Shown: positions 9,994 to 20,395 of the stretch, piece after piece | Layout of the letters: every line of letters starts with the position of its first letter | How positions within the stretch are numbered: the stretch's first letter is position 1 | DNA from: Bifidobacterium sp. B4142 | GTDB lineage: Bacteria > Actinomycetota > Actinomycetes > Actinomycetales > Bifidobacteriaceae | DNA length: 64,000 nucleotides | Direction: 5' to 3' | NCBI RefSeq assembly: GCF_026537325.1 | Contig: NZ_JAFNMJ010000002.1 | Span: 310,001 to 374,000, forward strand | The notes under the pieces: generated by a model | The model's database searches: none | Seen by the model: the letters and a program-made list of their open reading frames with translations, nothing else | Told to the model about the DNA's origin: nothing | Position numbers and translations under genes: made by a program

Positions 9994-11055
9994 CTACTTG
10001 CCGAAGAGGATCTCATCCCAGCTGGGCACGGCCGACCGTCCGGAGTGCTTTTTGGCCCGCTTGCTGCGGCGACCCTCCTTGGGCTGATCCTCCTGCTCGT
10101 CCTGCCCGGCATCATCGCCTGGATCCTCTTGCCGGGGCTGCTCCTGGTCCGCCTGGCTCTGTCCATGGTTCTGCACGGGCAGGACCATGGTGGATTCGTT
10201 GTCCCTAATGGGAGGATGCTCGGCTGTGTCGGGGTCCTCGGTCAGTTCTGCGCTGGGGTGGCTGGGCTCTTGCTCGGCTGTCCGCTCCTGGCTCTCCTTG
10301 GGCTTGCCATAGAGCCAGGCCGTGAGTGCCGCCTGACGTTCACCGCTCTCCTGGCCCTCCGATCCGGCGTCCTCTTCTTCGATTTGGGTAAAGGTATCCT
10401 TCTGGCTTGGAGGCCGCCTGTCGGTCTGATCGTCAATCGCTTCGGCAGGCCGATCCTGACCATGATCGTCTGCGGAATCATCCAGCAGCATCCTTGCCGC
10501 CCCGTTCAGACAGGTCACGGTGTTGTCATGCATGTTCCAGGCCCAGCGGGCGTTGAAAATCCGCTTGTCCAAGGTAAACACGCCGTTGATGTTCCAGGGT
10601 TCGTACCCTCGTCTGGTGGCCTGCCAGGACACCTGTGACAGGCTGACTCCTGCGCGGGCCAGCACCTTGCCGATCAGTTCCTGGTAGTTTCGCCCGCCCG
10701 ACCCCTTGGGCGCCGGCATGGTCAGGAACTGCTCGATGGCGTACTTCTTTTCGGTCTCCACCGGGGCCGCGAAACGCCGTACCAGCGCTTCGTTGACAGC
10801 GTATTGCTGAGCCACCTGCTCAGGGCGAGCGCCGGCGCGCACAGCCGCCTGAATGGCCGAGACAGGCAGGGGCTTGGACTTGCCGGTCTGGGGGTCAACG
10901 TCCTCTTCCTCCTTGACCTGCTTGGCCTCAAGAATGGCGCGATCAAGCGCATCGTCGACCCTTACGGCGAAGTGCCGGTGGTCACAGACGAAGACCAGAT
11001 CGCCCCTGTCGTCGACATGGTCAAAGCTGGCCACCCTGGTCCCATTCTCAGACAT
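9994..11055 (-). CDS. sepH: Septation protein SepH (DUF3071 family)
   Basis: 353-residue homologue of SepH, the conserved actinobacterial protein that in Streptomyces binds FtsZ and promotes assembly of division septa. The N-terminal half holds the DUF3071 domain with a helix-turn-helix-like core (KPLPVSAIQAAVRAGARPEQVAQQYAVNE region, about 62-90) and the FAAPVETEKKYAIEQF segment typical of the family. The second half (from about 190) is an acidic, Gln/Glu-rich, probably disordered tail ending in a basic KKHSGRSAVPSWDEILFG segment. That architecture matches the family. The gene is divergent from the DUF4193 gene across a 167-base gap, and convergent with the phosphodiesterase gene. Confidence 0.9.
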   Translation of the reverse strand: MSENGTRVASFDHVDDRGDLVFVCDHRHFAVRVDDALDRAILEAKQVKEEEDVDPQTGKSKPLPVSAIQAAVRAGARPEQVAQQYAVNEALVRRFAAPVETEKKYAIEQFLTMPAPKGSGGRNYQELIGKVLARAGVSLSQVSWQATRRGYEPWNINGVFTLDKRIFNARWAWNMHDNTVTCLNGAARMLLDDSADDHGQDRPAEAIDDQTDRRPPSQKDTFTQIEEEDAGSEGQESGERQAALTAWLYGKPKESQERTAEQEPSHPSAELTEDPDTAEHPPIRDNESTMVLPVQNHGQSQADQEQPRQEDPGDDAGQDEQEDQPKEGRRSKRAKKHSGRSAVPSWDEILFGK

Positions 11056-11222
11056 GCACGCCCCTATCCTCTTACGGTTCCTTTACACGGCCTTAGGTAT
11101 TTCCATTGTGCCCTACGGTTGGTATTTTACGTGCTTTTGAAATCGTGTATCCTATGCGCAGTACATATCGTGTGAAATGACCGGCATACGAGGTGGCCGG
11201 CCGAACAAGGAAAGGGTACACG

Positions 11223-11516
11223 ATGGCACAGGATTACGATACCCCGCGCGACAAGGACGAAGACGAGGAATCCCTGCAGGAGCTGGGCAAAAGCGGCCAG
11301 GATGCCGGGGCCGACCTGGACGACGACGAGAACGCCATCGCCGAGGACTACGAGCTGCCTGGCGCCGACCTGAGTAATGAGGACTCTTCGGTGACCGTCA
11401 TCCCCATGCAGGGCGATGAATTCATCTGCTCCAACTGCTTCCTGGTCAAGCACCGGAGCCAACTGGCCTACACCACCCCCGACGGCAAGCCCGTCTGCAA
11501 GGAGTGCGCCGCCTGA
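11223..11516 (+). CDS. DUF4193 family protein
   Basis: 97-residue acidic protein of the actinobacterial DUF4193 family, whose function is unknown. It has a strongly charged N-terminal two-thirds (DKDEDEES, DLDDDENAIAEDYEL) and a C-terminal zinc-ribbon-like module with two CxxC pairs: CSNC (about 69-72) and CKEC (92-95). The start ATG at 11223 follows an AAGGAAAGGG Shine-Dalgarno. The stop codon overlaps the dut start (TGATG), so the two genes are probably co-transcribed and translationally coupled. This DUF4193-dut order is common in Actinobacteria. Confidence 0.88.
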   Translation: MAQDYDTPRDKDEDEESLQELGKSGQDAGADLDDDENAIAEDYELPGADLSNEDSSVTVIPMQGDEFICSNCFLVKHRSQLAYTTPDGKPVCKECAA

Positions 11517-11980
11517 TGGCCTACGACGAGTCCTACAACGAGCCAGAAACGGTCGAGGTCCTGTTCAAATCCTTGGATGGGGCCAAGGTGCCGGAATACG
11601 CAATGCCCGGCGATGCAGGGGCTGATCTGCGTGCCAGGGTGGATGTAGATCTGGCCCCTTTCCAGCGGGCGTTGGTGCCCACTGGAGTGGCCTTGGCCTT
11701 GCCCAACGGCTACGTCGGCTTGGTTCATCCGCGCTCGGGACTGGCAGTCAAAATGGGGGTGACCGTGCTCAACGCGCCCGGGACCATCGATGCCGGGTAC
11801 CGTGGTGAAATCAAGGTTCCGCTGATCAACCTGGATCCGCATGAGTCGGTCCACTTCGACCCAGGGGAACGTATCGCCCAGCTGGTCATTCAGCGTTACG
11901 TGCAGGCCCGTTTCGTGCCCGCCGAACGCCTGCCTGGTTCTGTGCGTTCGGATGGCGGGTTCGGCTCAACCGGCCGCTGA
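11516..11980 (+). CDS. dut: Deoxyuridine 5'-triphosphate nucleotidohydrolase (dUTPase)
   Basis: 154-residue trimeric-type dUTPase, which hydrolyses dUTP to dUMP and pyrophosphate, keeping uracil out of DNA and feeding dTMP synthesis. All five conserved motifs are present in order: PGDAGADLRA, PRSGLAVKMG, GTIDAGYRGEIKVPL, ERIAQLVI, and the C-terminal glycine-rich arm GSVRSDGGFGSTGR. The start ATG overlaps the stop of the upstream DUF4193 gene by one base. Its own Shine-Dalgarno (GGAG) lies inside that gene, consistent with coupling. Confidence 0.96.
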   Translation: MAYDESYNEPETVEVLFKSLDGAKVPEYAMPGDAGADLRARVDVDLAPFQRALVPTGVALALPNGYVGLVHPRSGLAVKMGVTVLNAPGTIDAGYRGEIKVPLINLDPHESVHFDPGERIAQLVIQRYVQARFVPAERLPGSVRSDGGFGSTGR

Positions 11981-12063
11981 GGCACCCTTCGGACACGGGC
12001 AGCCTGAATGGGCTAGGCGCAAGTGTAGGATTGGTGCATCATATCGCTACATTGGAGGCTTGA

Positions 12064-14424
12064 ATGGTCACTCAGGAGGGCAGCGTCTGCAGCAACGATG
12101 TCGGCGATCAGACCCCTTCTGGCCTGTCCTCCAGAGCCTTGGGATGTGAGGTCAGCGACGATCCGCTCAACCCCCTAATGCCCATCTGGGAGATTTGCGC
12201 CGCCCATCATCCGGGCGAGGATCTGTCCATGCTCCAGCGCGCCTACGATCGCGCTGTGGTCCAGCATGCCGACCAGAGGCGCAAGTCCGGCGAGCCCTAC
12301 ATCATTCATCCATTGGCTGTGGCCCAGATTCTGGCCGACCTGGGCATGGGTCCCACGGTGGTTTCGGCCGGCCTGCTGCACGACACCGTGGAGGACACCG
12401 ACTACACCTTGGAGCAGTGCCGGAACGAGTTCGGCGACACGGTGGCCGGCCTGGTGGATGGGGTCACCAAAATATCCAAGATGGACTACGGTGATTCGGC
12501 CCAGGCCGAGACCATCCGTAAGATGATCGTGGCCATGAGCCGGGATGTCCGCGTCCTGGTGGTCAAGCTGGCCGATCGGGTCCACAACGCCCGCACCTGG
12601 CGCTACGTCAAGGCTTCATCGGCCCAGCGCAAGGCGCGCGAGACCCTGGATGTCTATGCGCCCCTTGCCAACCGTCTGGGCATGAACGCCATCAAGACCG
12701 AGCTGGAGGAGCTCAGCTTCAAGACCCTCTATCCCAAGATCTACAACGAGATCGTGGTCCTGGTCTCCCGCAGGGCGGGCCAGCGGGAGGTCTACCTGAA
12801 GCAGATCCTGGACGAGATCCACGAGGATCTGGATGCCCAGGGCATCAAGGCTCAGGTGACCGGACGGCCCAAGGATTATTTCAGCATCTACCAGAAGATG
12901 ATTGTGCGAGGGCACGATTTCGCCAATATCTACGATCTGGTAGGGGTGCGCATCATCGTGGGCACCATCCGCGACTGCTATGCGACCCTGGGTGCCGTCC
13001 ATGCCCGATGGAGTCCGGTGCCTGGGCGGTTCAAGGACTACATCGCCATGCCCAAGACCAACCGCTACCAGTCCCTGCACACCACGGTGGTGGGCCCGGG
13101 CGGTAAGCCGGTGGAGATCCAGATCCGCACCTGGCAGATGCACCGTCGTGCCGAGTTCGGCATCGCCGCCCACTGGAAGTACAAGGAGAACGGGTCCGCC
13201 GGCCGCGAGCTCTCCCAGCCGGACAAGTCCGACGTCAAGCGTGAGCGCCAGGAGGGGGAGCTGAGCCAGGAGGACAACCTGACCTGGATCCAGCAGCTGG
13301 CCGACTGGACTAGCGAGACCCCTGACTCCAACGAGTTCCTGGGCTCCCTGAAGGACGATCTGGGTTCGGCCGAGGTCTATGTGTTCACCCCCAAGGGCAA
13401 GATCATCTCCCTGCCGGCCGACTCCACACCCGTGGACTTCGCCTACGCCGTCCACACCGAGGTGGGGCACAGAACCATGGGCGCCAGGGTCAACGGTCGT
13501 CTGGTCCCCCTGGACACCAAGCTGCGCAACGGGGATACGGTGGAGATTCTGACCAGCAAGTCGGACACCGATGGACCCTCGCGTGACTGGCTCAGCTTCG
13601 CCAAGAGCCCTCGCGCCCGCAGCAAGATCCGTCAGTGGTTCAGCAAGGAGCGCCGTTCGGAGACCATCGAGGAGGGCAAGGACGAGCTGATCCGCGCCAT
13701 GCGCAAGCGGAACCTGCCCGTGGCCACTCTGCTTACCCCCGAAGCCATGGTGGGTGCTGCCGACGAGCTTAACTATCCCAATGAGAATGCGGTCTACGCC
13801 GCCATAGGCGACGGACAGGTCTCCACTCAGAATGTGATTTCCCGGCTGGTCAATGATGCCGGCCGGTCAGCCCTTGAGGACGAGGTGGAGCAGGAGGCCA
13901 TTCCCCTGCAGCGGGTCGCCAAGTCCAGCCGGCCGGAGACCTCCCAGGGGATCTCGGTCAAGGGTGTGGACGATGTCTGGGTCAAGCTGGCCCGTTGCTG
14001 CACCCCGGTGCCGGGAGATCCCATCACCGGGTTCATCACCCGCAACCAGGGCGTTTCGGTTCATCGGTCCGACTGTCAGAACCTTCTGGACCTTCGCAAG
14101 AAGCAACCCGAACGGATCATCGAGGTCTCCTGGACAGGCAAGCAGGGCACCTTCATGGTCCAGATCCAGGTGGAGGCCCTGGATCGGCCCCACCTGCTCT
14201 CCGACATCACTCAGGTGCTGTCCGACCACGGCGTCAACATCCTGTCTGGCAGCCAGTCCACTGGCCGTGACCGGGTGGCGGTCAGCCAGTTCGTCTTCGA
14301 AATGGGCGACCCCCAGCATCTGAACACCCTCTTGTCGGCAGTCAGGAAGATCGACGGGGTCTTCGATGCCTACCGTCTGACCGGAGCCAAGGGTTCGGCC
14401 AGCCCCCATATGCGGGCCATCTGA
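12064..14424 (+). CDS. rel: Bifunctional (p)ppGpp synthetase/hydrolase (Rel)
   Basis: 786-residue RelA/SpoT homologue controlling the stringent response. The N-terminal HD hydrolase is intact (His82 in HPLAVA, His106-Asp107 in LLHDTVED, DRVHNARTW). The synthetase follows with GRPKDYFSIYQKM, YDLVGVRIIV and GRFKDYIAMPK. The RFKD form in that last motif is the signature of bifunctional Rel enzymes, rather than the ExDD of synthetase-only RelA. TGS (VYVFTPKGKIISLP), a zinc-finger/helical segment (ARCCTPVPGDPITGF) and a C-terminal ACT domain (FMVQIQVEALDRPHLLSDI) complete the usual length. The start ATG has TTGGAGG five bases upstream. Confidence 0.97.
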   Translation: MVTQEGSVCSNDVGDQTPSGLSSRALGCEVSDDPLNPLMPIWEICAAHHPGEDLSMLQRAYDRAVVQHADQRRKSGEPYIIHPLAVAQILADLGMGPTVVSAGLLHDTVEDTDYTLEQCRNEFGDTVAGLVDGVTKISKMDYGDSAQAETIRKMIVAMSRDVRVLVVKLADRVHNARTWRYVKASSAQRKARETLDVYAPLANRLGMNAIKTELEELSFKTLYPKIYNEIVVLVSRRAGQREVYLKQILDEIHEDLDAQGIKAQVTGRPKDYFSIYQKMIVRGHDFANIYDLVGVRIIVGTIRDCYATLGAVHARWSPVPGRFKDYIAMPKTNRYQSLHTTVVGPGGKPVEIQIRTWQMHRRAEFGIAAHWKYKENGSAGRELSQPDKSDVKRERQEGELSQEDNLTWIQQLADWTSETPDSNEFLGSLKDDLGSAEVYVFTPKGKIISLPADSTPVDFAYAVHTEVGHRTMGARVNGRLVPLDTKLRNGDTVEILTSKSDTDGPSRDWLSFAKSPRARSKIRQWFSKERRSETIEEGKDELIRAMRKRNLPVATLLTPEAMVGAADELNYPNENAVYAAIGDGQVSTQNVISRLVNDAGRSALEDEVEQEAIPLQRVAKSSRPETSQGISVKGVDDVWVKLARCCTPVPGDPITGFITRNQGVSVHRSDCQNLLDLRKKQPERIIEVSWTGKQGTFMVQIQVEALDRPHLLSDITQVLSDHGVNILSGSQSTGRDRVAVSQFVFEMGDPQHLNTLLSAVRKIDGVFDAYRLTGAKGSASPHMRAI

Positions 14425-14534
14425 CCTTCCATCTCAACCACCGCTATGTCCGCTTTTCCTCTACACTCTTGCGACGGCAGGGTCACTTGCTTTCGGCCTT
14501 GAACTGAAAGACGGTTATCAACGGTGGTTACGGA

Positions 14535-14571
14535 AGGGCCCCCGGTGGTCGATGACCAGGCCGGGGGCCCT
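14535..14571. terminator. Shared bidirectional terminator hairpin between rel and the DUF349 gene
   Basis: Perfect 11-base arms (AGGGCCCCCGG / CCGGGGGCCCT) enclose a nested 5-bp stem (TGGTC-GAT-GACCA) separated by a two-base bulge, giving one nearly continuous 16-bp stem. It lies between two convergent genes. No long U tract follows on either strand, so it may depend on extra factors or act mainly as a 3'-end stabiliser. Confidence 0.7.
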
Positions 14572-14588
14572 GAAGCAGTCAGATGCGA

Positions 14589-16061
14589 TCAGCGCACGGC
14601 GTTCATCCACTGCTCCTTGGTGGCCTTCTCGGCCTCAAGCTCCTGCTTCTTAGCCGGATCCTGCTCGGCGGCGATCCGACGGTCCAGATCCTCAAGCTGG
14701 GCGGCCAGCTGCTGCTCGAAGCTGGAGACGCGGGCATCGGCCTCGGGGTCCGACTGGTTCCAGGCTGCATCCTCCACGGCCTTGATCTGCCGGTCCACAG
14801 CATCCATCCTGCCTTCGATCCGGCGCATGTCGTCACGGGGGACAAAGCCGATGCCGTCCCATTCCTCCTGGATCTTGGCCAGCTCCTGCCGGGCCTGCTT
14901 GGCGGCCTTGGCATCCTTGACGGGCAGCAGAGCCTCAGCCTTGGCCACCAGGGCTTCTTTCTTGGTCAGGTTTTCGCGCTCGTTGACCGAGGTCTTGTCC
15001 CGGTCTGCCTGACGGGCGTTGAAGAAGACATCCGCGGCCTGACGGAACCGGGCCCAGAGGGCATCGTCATCCTGACGTCCTGCCCGTCCGGCCTGCTTCC
15101 AACGGTCCATAAGCTCGTTGAACTGGTGGGAGGTGGGTCCCCAGTTGGTGGAGTCCTTGATCTGGTCGGCCTCGGCGATGATCTCCTCTTTGATCCGCTT
15201 GGTCTCTGTCCGTTGGGCATCACGCTGCTGGGCCCACTTGCGGCGGGCCTGGTTGAAGGTGGTGCGGGCGGAGGAGAAGCGCTTCCAGAGCGCGTCCGCG
15301 TCGGCCTTGTCGATGCGGATGGTGGTGCGCTGGTGGTGCTGCCACTGCTCGAAGAGGGAACGGAACTTGTCCGCTGTGGAACGCCAGTTGGTGGAGTCGC
15401 CCAAGGAGGCAGCCAGCTCTTCGGCCTTCTCCACAATGGCGGTCCGCTCCTTGATGGCCTTGGCCATGGCATCCTTGCGTGCCTGCGCCAGCTCGGCCTT
15501 GCGTGCCTGCCCCTGTTCGGCCAGCTGGTCCAACTGCGTGCGGAGGGCTGCGAGGTCGCCGACGGCCTCGGGCTGGCTGGTCTCCTCCTTGAGTGAGGTT
15601 ATGGACTCGTCAATCTCGTGGGCCTTGATCTTAGGGCTGCGCAGCCTGGAGGCGAAGAGGTTCAGCTTCTCCTTGAGGTCCAGGTAGCGGCGGGCGTAGA
15701 GGTTTAGGGCCTCCTTGGCATCAGCGTTGGGGAACTGGCCCACCTGGCGCTCCTGGTCGCCCTCGCGGACGAAGACATTGCCCTGCTCGTCCACCCGTCC
15801 GAAGGCTTCTGCCTTGTCGATCTCCTCCTGGCTGTAGGTGGGAGCGGCCGGAGCGGCCTTGACATGAGGGGCCTTGTGGGCCAAAGCCGCAGGGGAGGGG
15901 ACTGCCTTGGGCTTTGCCGGCGGCTCAGCCGGTACCGGTGCGCTCTGGGTCTGTCCGGCTTCGGGTGTCGTGGCAGCGGCGACCTGGCCCGCCGCATCCG
16001 CGGTGTGCTCCTCCTGCGGTGTCGAGGTGTTCTCGGGTGTGATGGCGGTGTTGTCGGCCAT
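14589..16061 (-). CDS. DUF349 domain-containing protein
   Basis: 490-residue highly charged, mostly helical protein made of repeated DUF349 units, each with a W-x2-x-(S/T) plus KADALW/DDALWARF pattern (for example DADALWKRFSSART and DDALWARFRQAAD). The family is widespread in Actinobacteria and its molecular function is not established. The first about 90 residues are Ala/Pro/Thr-rich and probably disordered. The ATG at 16061 is preferred because AAGGAG sits seven bases upstream. An in-frame ATG at 16115 also has an AGGAGG, but the candidate promoter would start transcription within that element. It converges with rel and is divergent from hisS. Confidence 0.85.
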   Translation of the reverse strand: MADNTAITPENTSTPQEEHTADAAGQVAAATTPEAGQTQSAPVPAEPPAKPKAVPSPAALAHKAPHVKAAPAAPTYSQEEIDKAEAFGRVDEQGNVFVREGDQERQVGQFPNADAKEALNLYARRYLDLKEKLNLFASRLRSPKIKAHEIDESITSLKEETSQPEAVGDLAALRTQLDQLAEQGQARKAELAQARKDAMAKAIKERTAIVEKAEELAASLGDSTNWRSTADKFRSLFEQWQHHQRTTIRIDKADADALWKRFSSARTTFNQARRKWAQQRDAQRTETKRIKEEIIAEADQIKDSTNWGPTSHQFNELMDRWKQAGRAGRQDDDALWARFRQAADVFFNARQADRDKTSVNERENLTKKEALVAKAEALLPVKDAKAAKQARQELAKIQEEWDGIGFVPRDDMRRIEGRMDAVDRQIKAVEDAAWNQSDPEADARVSSFEQQLAAQLEDLDRRIAAEQDPAKKQELEAEKATKEQWMNAVR

Positions 16062-16127
16062 GGCCAGCTCCTTAGGCTTGTGTGTTGGAGAGATCGCAAA
16101 ATATGGCAGTACCATTTTCCTTGACCT

Positions 16128-16140
16128 CCTATAGTATAGG
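16128..16140. promoter_or_regulatory. Palindromic divergent promoter core between hisS and the DUF349 gene
   Basis: CCTATAGTATAGG is a 13-base palindrome (arms CCTATA/TATAGG around a central G). It presents -10-like hexamers on both strands: TATAGT at 16130-16135 reading toward hisS, and TATACT (complement of 16133-16138) reading toward the DUF349 gene. No convincing -35 element is visible for either direction. The hisS ATG is only ten bases downstream of its -10. Confidence 0.5.
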
Positions 16141-16145
16141 TTCTT

Positions 16146-17531
16146 ATGGCAAAAGGCACATCTCTATCCGGTTTCCCTGAATGGCTTCCTTCACAACGAG
16201 TGGTGGAGCAGCGCGTTATCGACACGCTCCGCAAGGTCTTCGAATTGAACGGCTACATCGGCATTGAGACCCGGGCAGTCGAAGAGGGCTCCAGCCTGCT
16301 CAAGAAGGGGGAGACCAGCAAGGAGATCTACCTGCTCTCCCGGCTGCAGGATCTGGGCCAGGAAAAGGATGTGCCGGTGGAGCGTCGGCTGGGCTTGCAT
16401 TTTGACCTGACCGTGCCGCTGAGCCGCTACGTGGTGGAACACAGCAACGACTTGACCTTCCCCTTCAAGCGCTGGCAGATTCAAAAGGTCTGGCGGGGGG
16501 AGCGCCCCCAGGAGGGACGGTTCAGGGAGTTCGTCCAGGCTGATATTGATGTGATTGGCAACGGGGAGCTGCCCGACCACTACGAGGTCGAGGTGCCCCT
16601 GGTCATGCTGAGCGCTCTGGAGGAGCTGCGGGCCTTCGGACTGCCCAAGCCTACCGTGCATGCCAACAACCGCAAGCTTTCCGAGGGATTCTACAGGGGT
16701 CTGGGTCTGGAGGATGTCGAGGGCGTGCTGCGCGAGATCGACAAGCTGGACAAGATCGGCCCTGACGAGGTGGCCAGCCTGCTGGTCAGTGAGTGCGGTG
16801 CCAACCAGGACCAGGCCAGGGCCTGCCTGGATCTGGCTGAGCTGACTGCCGACGATGGCGAGCAGCTGCGCCAGCGGTTCGACGCCCTGGTCGACAAGGT
16901 TGGCATCGACAAGCAGTCTTCTTCATACTCCTTGGCCATTGAGGGGCTGGAGACGCTGGCCATGATCATCGACGAGGCTGCACGCATCCGGCCGGGCTCT
17001 GTCATCGCCGACCTGAAGATCGCCCGCGGCTTGGACTACTACACCGGCTCTGTTTATGAGACTCTCCTTGAGGGGGCGCAGTCCCTGGGATCCATCTGCT
17101 CCGGCGGCCGTTATGACAACCTGGCCAGCCAGGGCAATCGCACCTACCCGGGTGTGGGGCTGTCCATCGGGCTTTCGCGCCTGCTCTCCTACCTGTTGGC
17201 CCAGGGGGTTCAGGCCTCTCGGGTCTCCCCAGCGGCGGTCATGGTCGCTGTTTGGGACGAGGAGGATCGCACCGTCAGCAACCATATCGCCCAGGACCTG
17301 CGTGCCAGGGGGATCGCCGCTGACGTGGCACCGACCGCAGCCAAGATCGGCAAGCAGATCCGCTATGCCGACCACCTGGGCATCCCCTATGTCTGGTTCC
17401 CCGCCAAGGAGGGCCAGCAGGAGGGTGACCAGGTCAAGAACATCATTACCGGTGAACAGATTCCGACTGACCTGGTGTCGTGGACGCCGGATAGCCTGTA
17501 TGCCCGGCAGAGTGTGGAATACCAGGCCTGA
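16146..17531 (+). CDS. hisS: Histidine--tRNA ligase
   Basis: 461-residue class II aminoacyl-tRNA synthetase that charges tRNA-His. Motif 2 region is RRLGLHFDLTVPLSRYV followed by EGRFREFVQADIDVIG. The histidine-specific ARGLDYYTGSVYE motif and the SICSGGRYDNL segment are present, as is motif 3 (GVGLSIGLSRLLSYL). The C-terminal anticodon-binding domain spans about 350-440. There is almost no leader and no strong Shine-Dalgarno: the ATG lies ten bases after a TATAGT -10, so the mRNA may be nearly leaderless. It is followed 39 bases later by aspS, a pairing frequent in bacteria. Confidence 0.97.
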   Translation: MAKGTSLSGFPEWLPSQRVVEQRVIDTLRKVFELNGYIGIETRAVEEGSSLLKKGETSKEIYLLSRLQDLGQEKDVPVERRLGLHFDLTVPLSRYVVEHSNDLTFPFKRWQIQKVWRGERPQEGRFREFVQADIDVIGNGELPDHYEVEVPLVMLSALEELRAFGLPKPTVHANNRKLSEGFYRGLGLEDVEGVLREIDKLDKIGPDEVASLLVSECGANQDQARACLDLAELTADDGEQLRQRFDALVDKVGIDKQSSSYSLAIEGLETLAMIIDEAARIRPGSVIADLKIARGLDYYTGSVYETLLEGAQSLGSICSGGRYDNLASQGNRTYPGVGLSIGLSRLLSYLLAQGVQASRVSPAAVMVAVWDEEDRTVSNHIAQDLRARGIAADVAPTAAKIGKQIRYADHLGIPYVWFPAKEGQQEGDQVKNIITGEQIPTDLVSWTPDSLYARQSVEYQA

Positions 17532-17570
17532 CGCACGGGCAGGCCGAGCATTATGGAGGTACAGGAAAGC

Positions 17571-19373
17571 ATGGGCCAGTCGGCTTACAGAACCAGCTAC
17601 GCCACGGATGTCACTGAAGATATGGTCGGTCGCCAGGTCACGGTGGCCGGTTGGGTGGATCGCCGCCGTGATCACGGAGGTGTGGCCTTCATCGACCTGC
17701 GTGACCGCTCCGGTCTGGTGCAGATCGTCATCTATGACGAGGAAGAGGCCCGGCCCCTGCGCAGCGAGTACGTGATCCAGGTCACCGGCAAGGTTCGCGA
17801 ACGTCCCGAGGGCAATGACAACGAGCACCTGTCCACCGGGCACATCGAGATCGTGGCCGACAAGATCGAGGTTCTGGCCAAGTCGGCCGCCCTGCCCTTC
17901 CAGGTGTCCACAGCCCTGGAGAACGAGGCCGAGAACAAGCTGCCCGGCGAGGATGTGCGGCTGCGCTACCGTTATCTGGACCTGCGCCGCCCCTCCATGC
18001 AGCGCAACATCCGCCTGAGGGCCGCCATGAACCGTGCCGCCCGTGCCGCCCTGGACAAGATGGACTTCTGCGAGATCGAGACGCCAACCCTGATCAAGTC
18101 CACGCCCGAGGGTGCCCGCGACTTCCTGGTCCCGGCCCGCCTGGTGCCCGGATCCTGGTATGCCCTGCCGCAGTCCCCCCAGCTACTCAAGCAGATGCTG
18201 ATGGTGGGTGGCTTCGAGCGTTACTACCAGATCGCCCGCTGCTACCGCGACGAAGACTTCCGCGCCGACAGGCAGCCCGAGTTCACCCAGCTGGACATCG
18301 AGATGAGCTTTGCCTCCCAGGAGGACGTAATGGCCATGGCCGAGCAGGTCATTGCCGAGGTCTGGAAGGCTGCAGGATTTGAGGTCACCTTGCCCATCCC
18401 CAGGATCAGCTGGCAGGAGGCCATGGACAAGTACGGCTCCGACAAGCCCGACCTGCGCTTCGGCAACCCCATCGTCGAACTGACCGACTACTTCAAGGAC
18501 ACCCCCTTCCGGGTCTTCCAGGCCCCCTACGTGGGCGCCGTGGTCTACCAGGGTGCGGCCAACCTGCCCCGCAGGCAGTTCGATGCCTGGCAGGAATGGG
18601 CCCGCCAGCGGGGTGCCAAGGGCTTGGCCTACGTCCAGTTCACCGGCGAGGGCACCCTCAAGGGACCCGTGGCCAAGAACCTGTCTGATGCCGAGCGTCA
18701 GGGCCTCAAGGAGGCTGTGGGTGCTTCGGATGGCGATGCCGTCTTCTTCGCAGCCGGTCCCCGCGAGGCCTCGCAGACCCTGCTGGGTGCGGCCCGTGTG
18801 GAGATCGCCCGTCGCCAGGGACTGCTCAAGCCCGACGAATTCGCTCTGACCTGGGTGGTGGACTTCCCGCTCTTCAAGCCCACCGACGACCCGGATGACG
18901 ACGATGTGGCCGTGGGCCATTCCAAGTGGACCTCCATGCATCACCCCTTCACCATGCCCTCGGCCGACTGGATCGACCGCTTCGACAAGGATCCCGAGCG
19001 CGCCATGAGCGACTCCTACGACATCGTCTGCAACGGTGAGGAGATGGGCGGCGGCTCGGTGCGTATCCACCGCGACGACATCCAGGACCGAATCTTCAAG
19101 GTGCTGGGTATCGGCCCCGAGGAGGCCCAGGAGAAGTTCGGCTTCCTGCTGGATGCCTTCAAGTACGGCGCTCCGCCCCACGCGGGCATCGCCTTCGGCT
19201 GGGACAGGACCGCCCAGATTCTGACGGGAGCCGACTCCATCCGCGATGTCATCGCCTTCCCCAAGTCCGGTGGCGGCCAGGATCCCATGACCGGTGCCCC
19301 TGCGCCCATTTCCGACCAGCAACGCGCCGAGACCGGCGTGGACTGGGAGCCGGATCAGGAGGATGCCGACTGA
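17571..19373 (+). CDS. aspS: Aspartate--tRNA ligase
   Basis: 600-residue bacterial-type class IIb synthetase. The N-terminal OB-fold anticodon-binding domain ([26 protein letters not shown]) is followed by the catalytic core, with [22 protein letters not shown] as motif 2 and [10 protein letters not shown] as motif 3. The bacterial insertion (GAD-like domain) lies between about 300 and 420. The start ATG at 17571 was chosen because GGAGGT lies ten bases upstream; an upstream in-frame ATG at 17553 contains that element and is unlikely. Whether the enzyme is discriminating or charges tRNA-Asn as well cannot be judged from the gene alone. Confidence 0.97.
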   Translation: MGQSAYRTSYATDVTEDMVGRQVTVAGWVDRRRDHGGVAFIDLRDRSGLVQIVIYDEEEARPLRSEYVIQVTGKVRERPEGNDNEHLSTGHIEIVADKIEVLAKSAALPFQVSTALENEAENKLPGEDVRLRYRYLDLRRPSMQRNIRLRAAMNRAARAALDKMDFCEIETPTLIKSTPEGARDFLVPARLVPGSWYALPQSPQLLKQMLMVGGFERYYQIARCYRDEDFRADRQPEFTQLDIEMSFASQEDVMAMAEQVIAEVWKAAGFEVTLPIPRISWQEAMDKYGSDKPDLRFGNPIVELTDYFKDTPFRVFQAPYVGAVVYQGAANLPRRQFDAWQEWARQRGAKGLAYVQFTGEGTLKGPVAKNLSDAERQGLKEAVGASDGDAVFFAAGPREASQTLLGAARVEIARRQGLLKPDEFALTWVVDFPLFKPTDDPDDDDVAVGHSKWTSMHHPFTMPSADWIDRFDKDPERAMSDSYDIVCNGEEMGGGSVRIHRDDIQDRIFKVLGIGPEEAQEKFGFLLDAFKYGAPPHAGIAFGWDRTAQILTGADSIRDVIAFPKSGGGQDPMTGAPAPISDQQRAETGVDWEPDQEDAD

Positions 19374-19403
19374 GCGCACTTCGTCACTGATCGACGAGAG
19401 ACT

Positions 19404-19448
19404 ATAAGGGCTGGAATCCTGCGGGAGACCGGCCCTTATTGTTTTTGT
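19404..19448 (+). terminator. Rho-independent terminator after aspS
   Basis: Perfect 8-bp arms ATAAGGGC (19404-19411) and GCCCTTAT (19432-19439) are followed by the T-rich stretch TGTTTTTGT. It closes the hisS-aspS unit and separates it from the downstream ABC transporter operon. Confidence 0.85.
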
Positions 19449-19503
19449 CCTTCTATGCATTGGCGGGTCAATCGGTCGCGCTTGGCCAGGGGCTCCGCTT
19501 TTC

Positions 19504-20373
<870 letters not shown>

Positions 20374-20395
20374 AGCAGGAGGGAAGCGTATCCGC

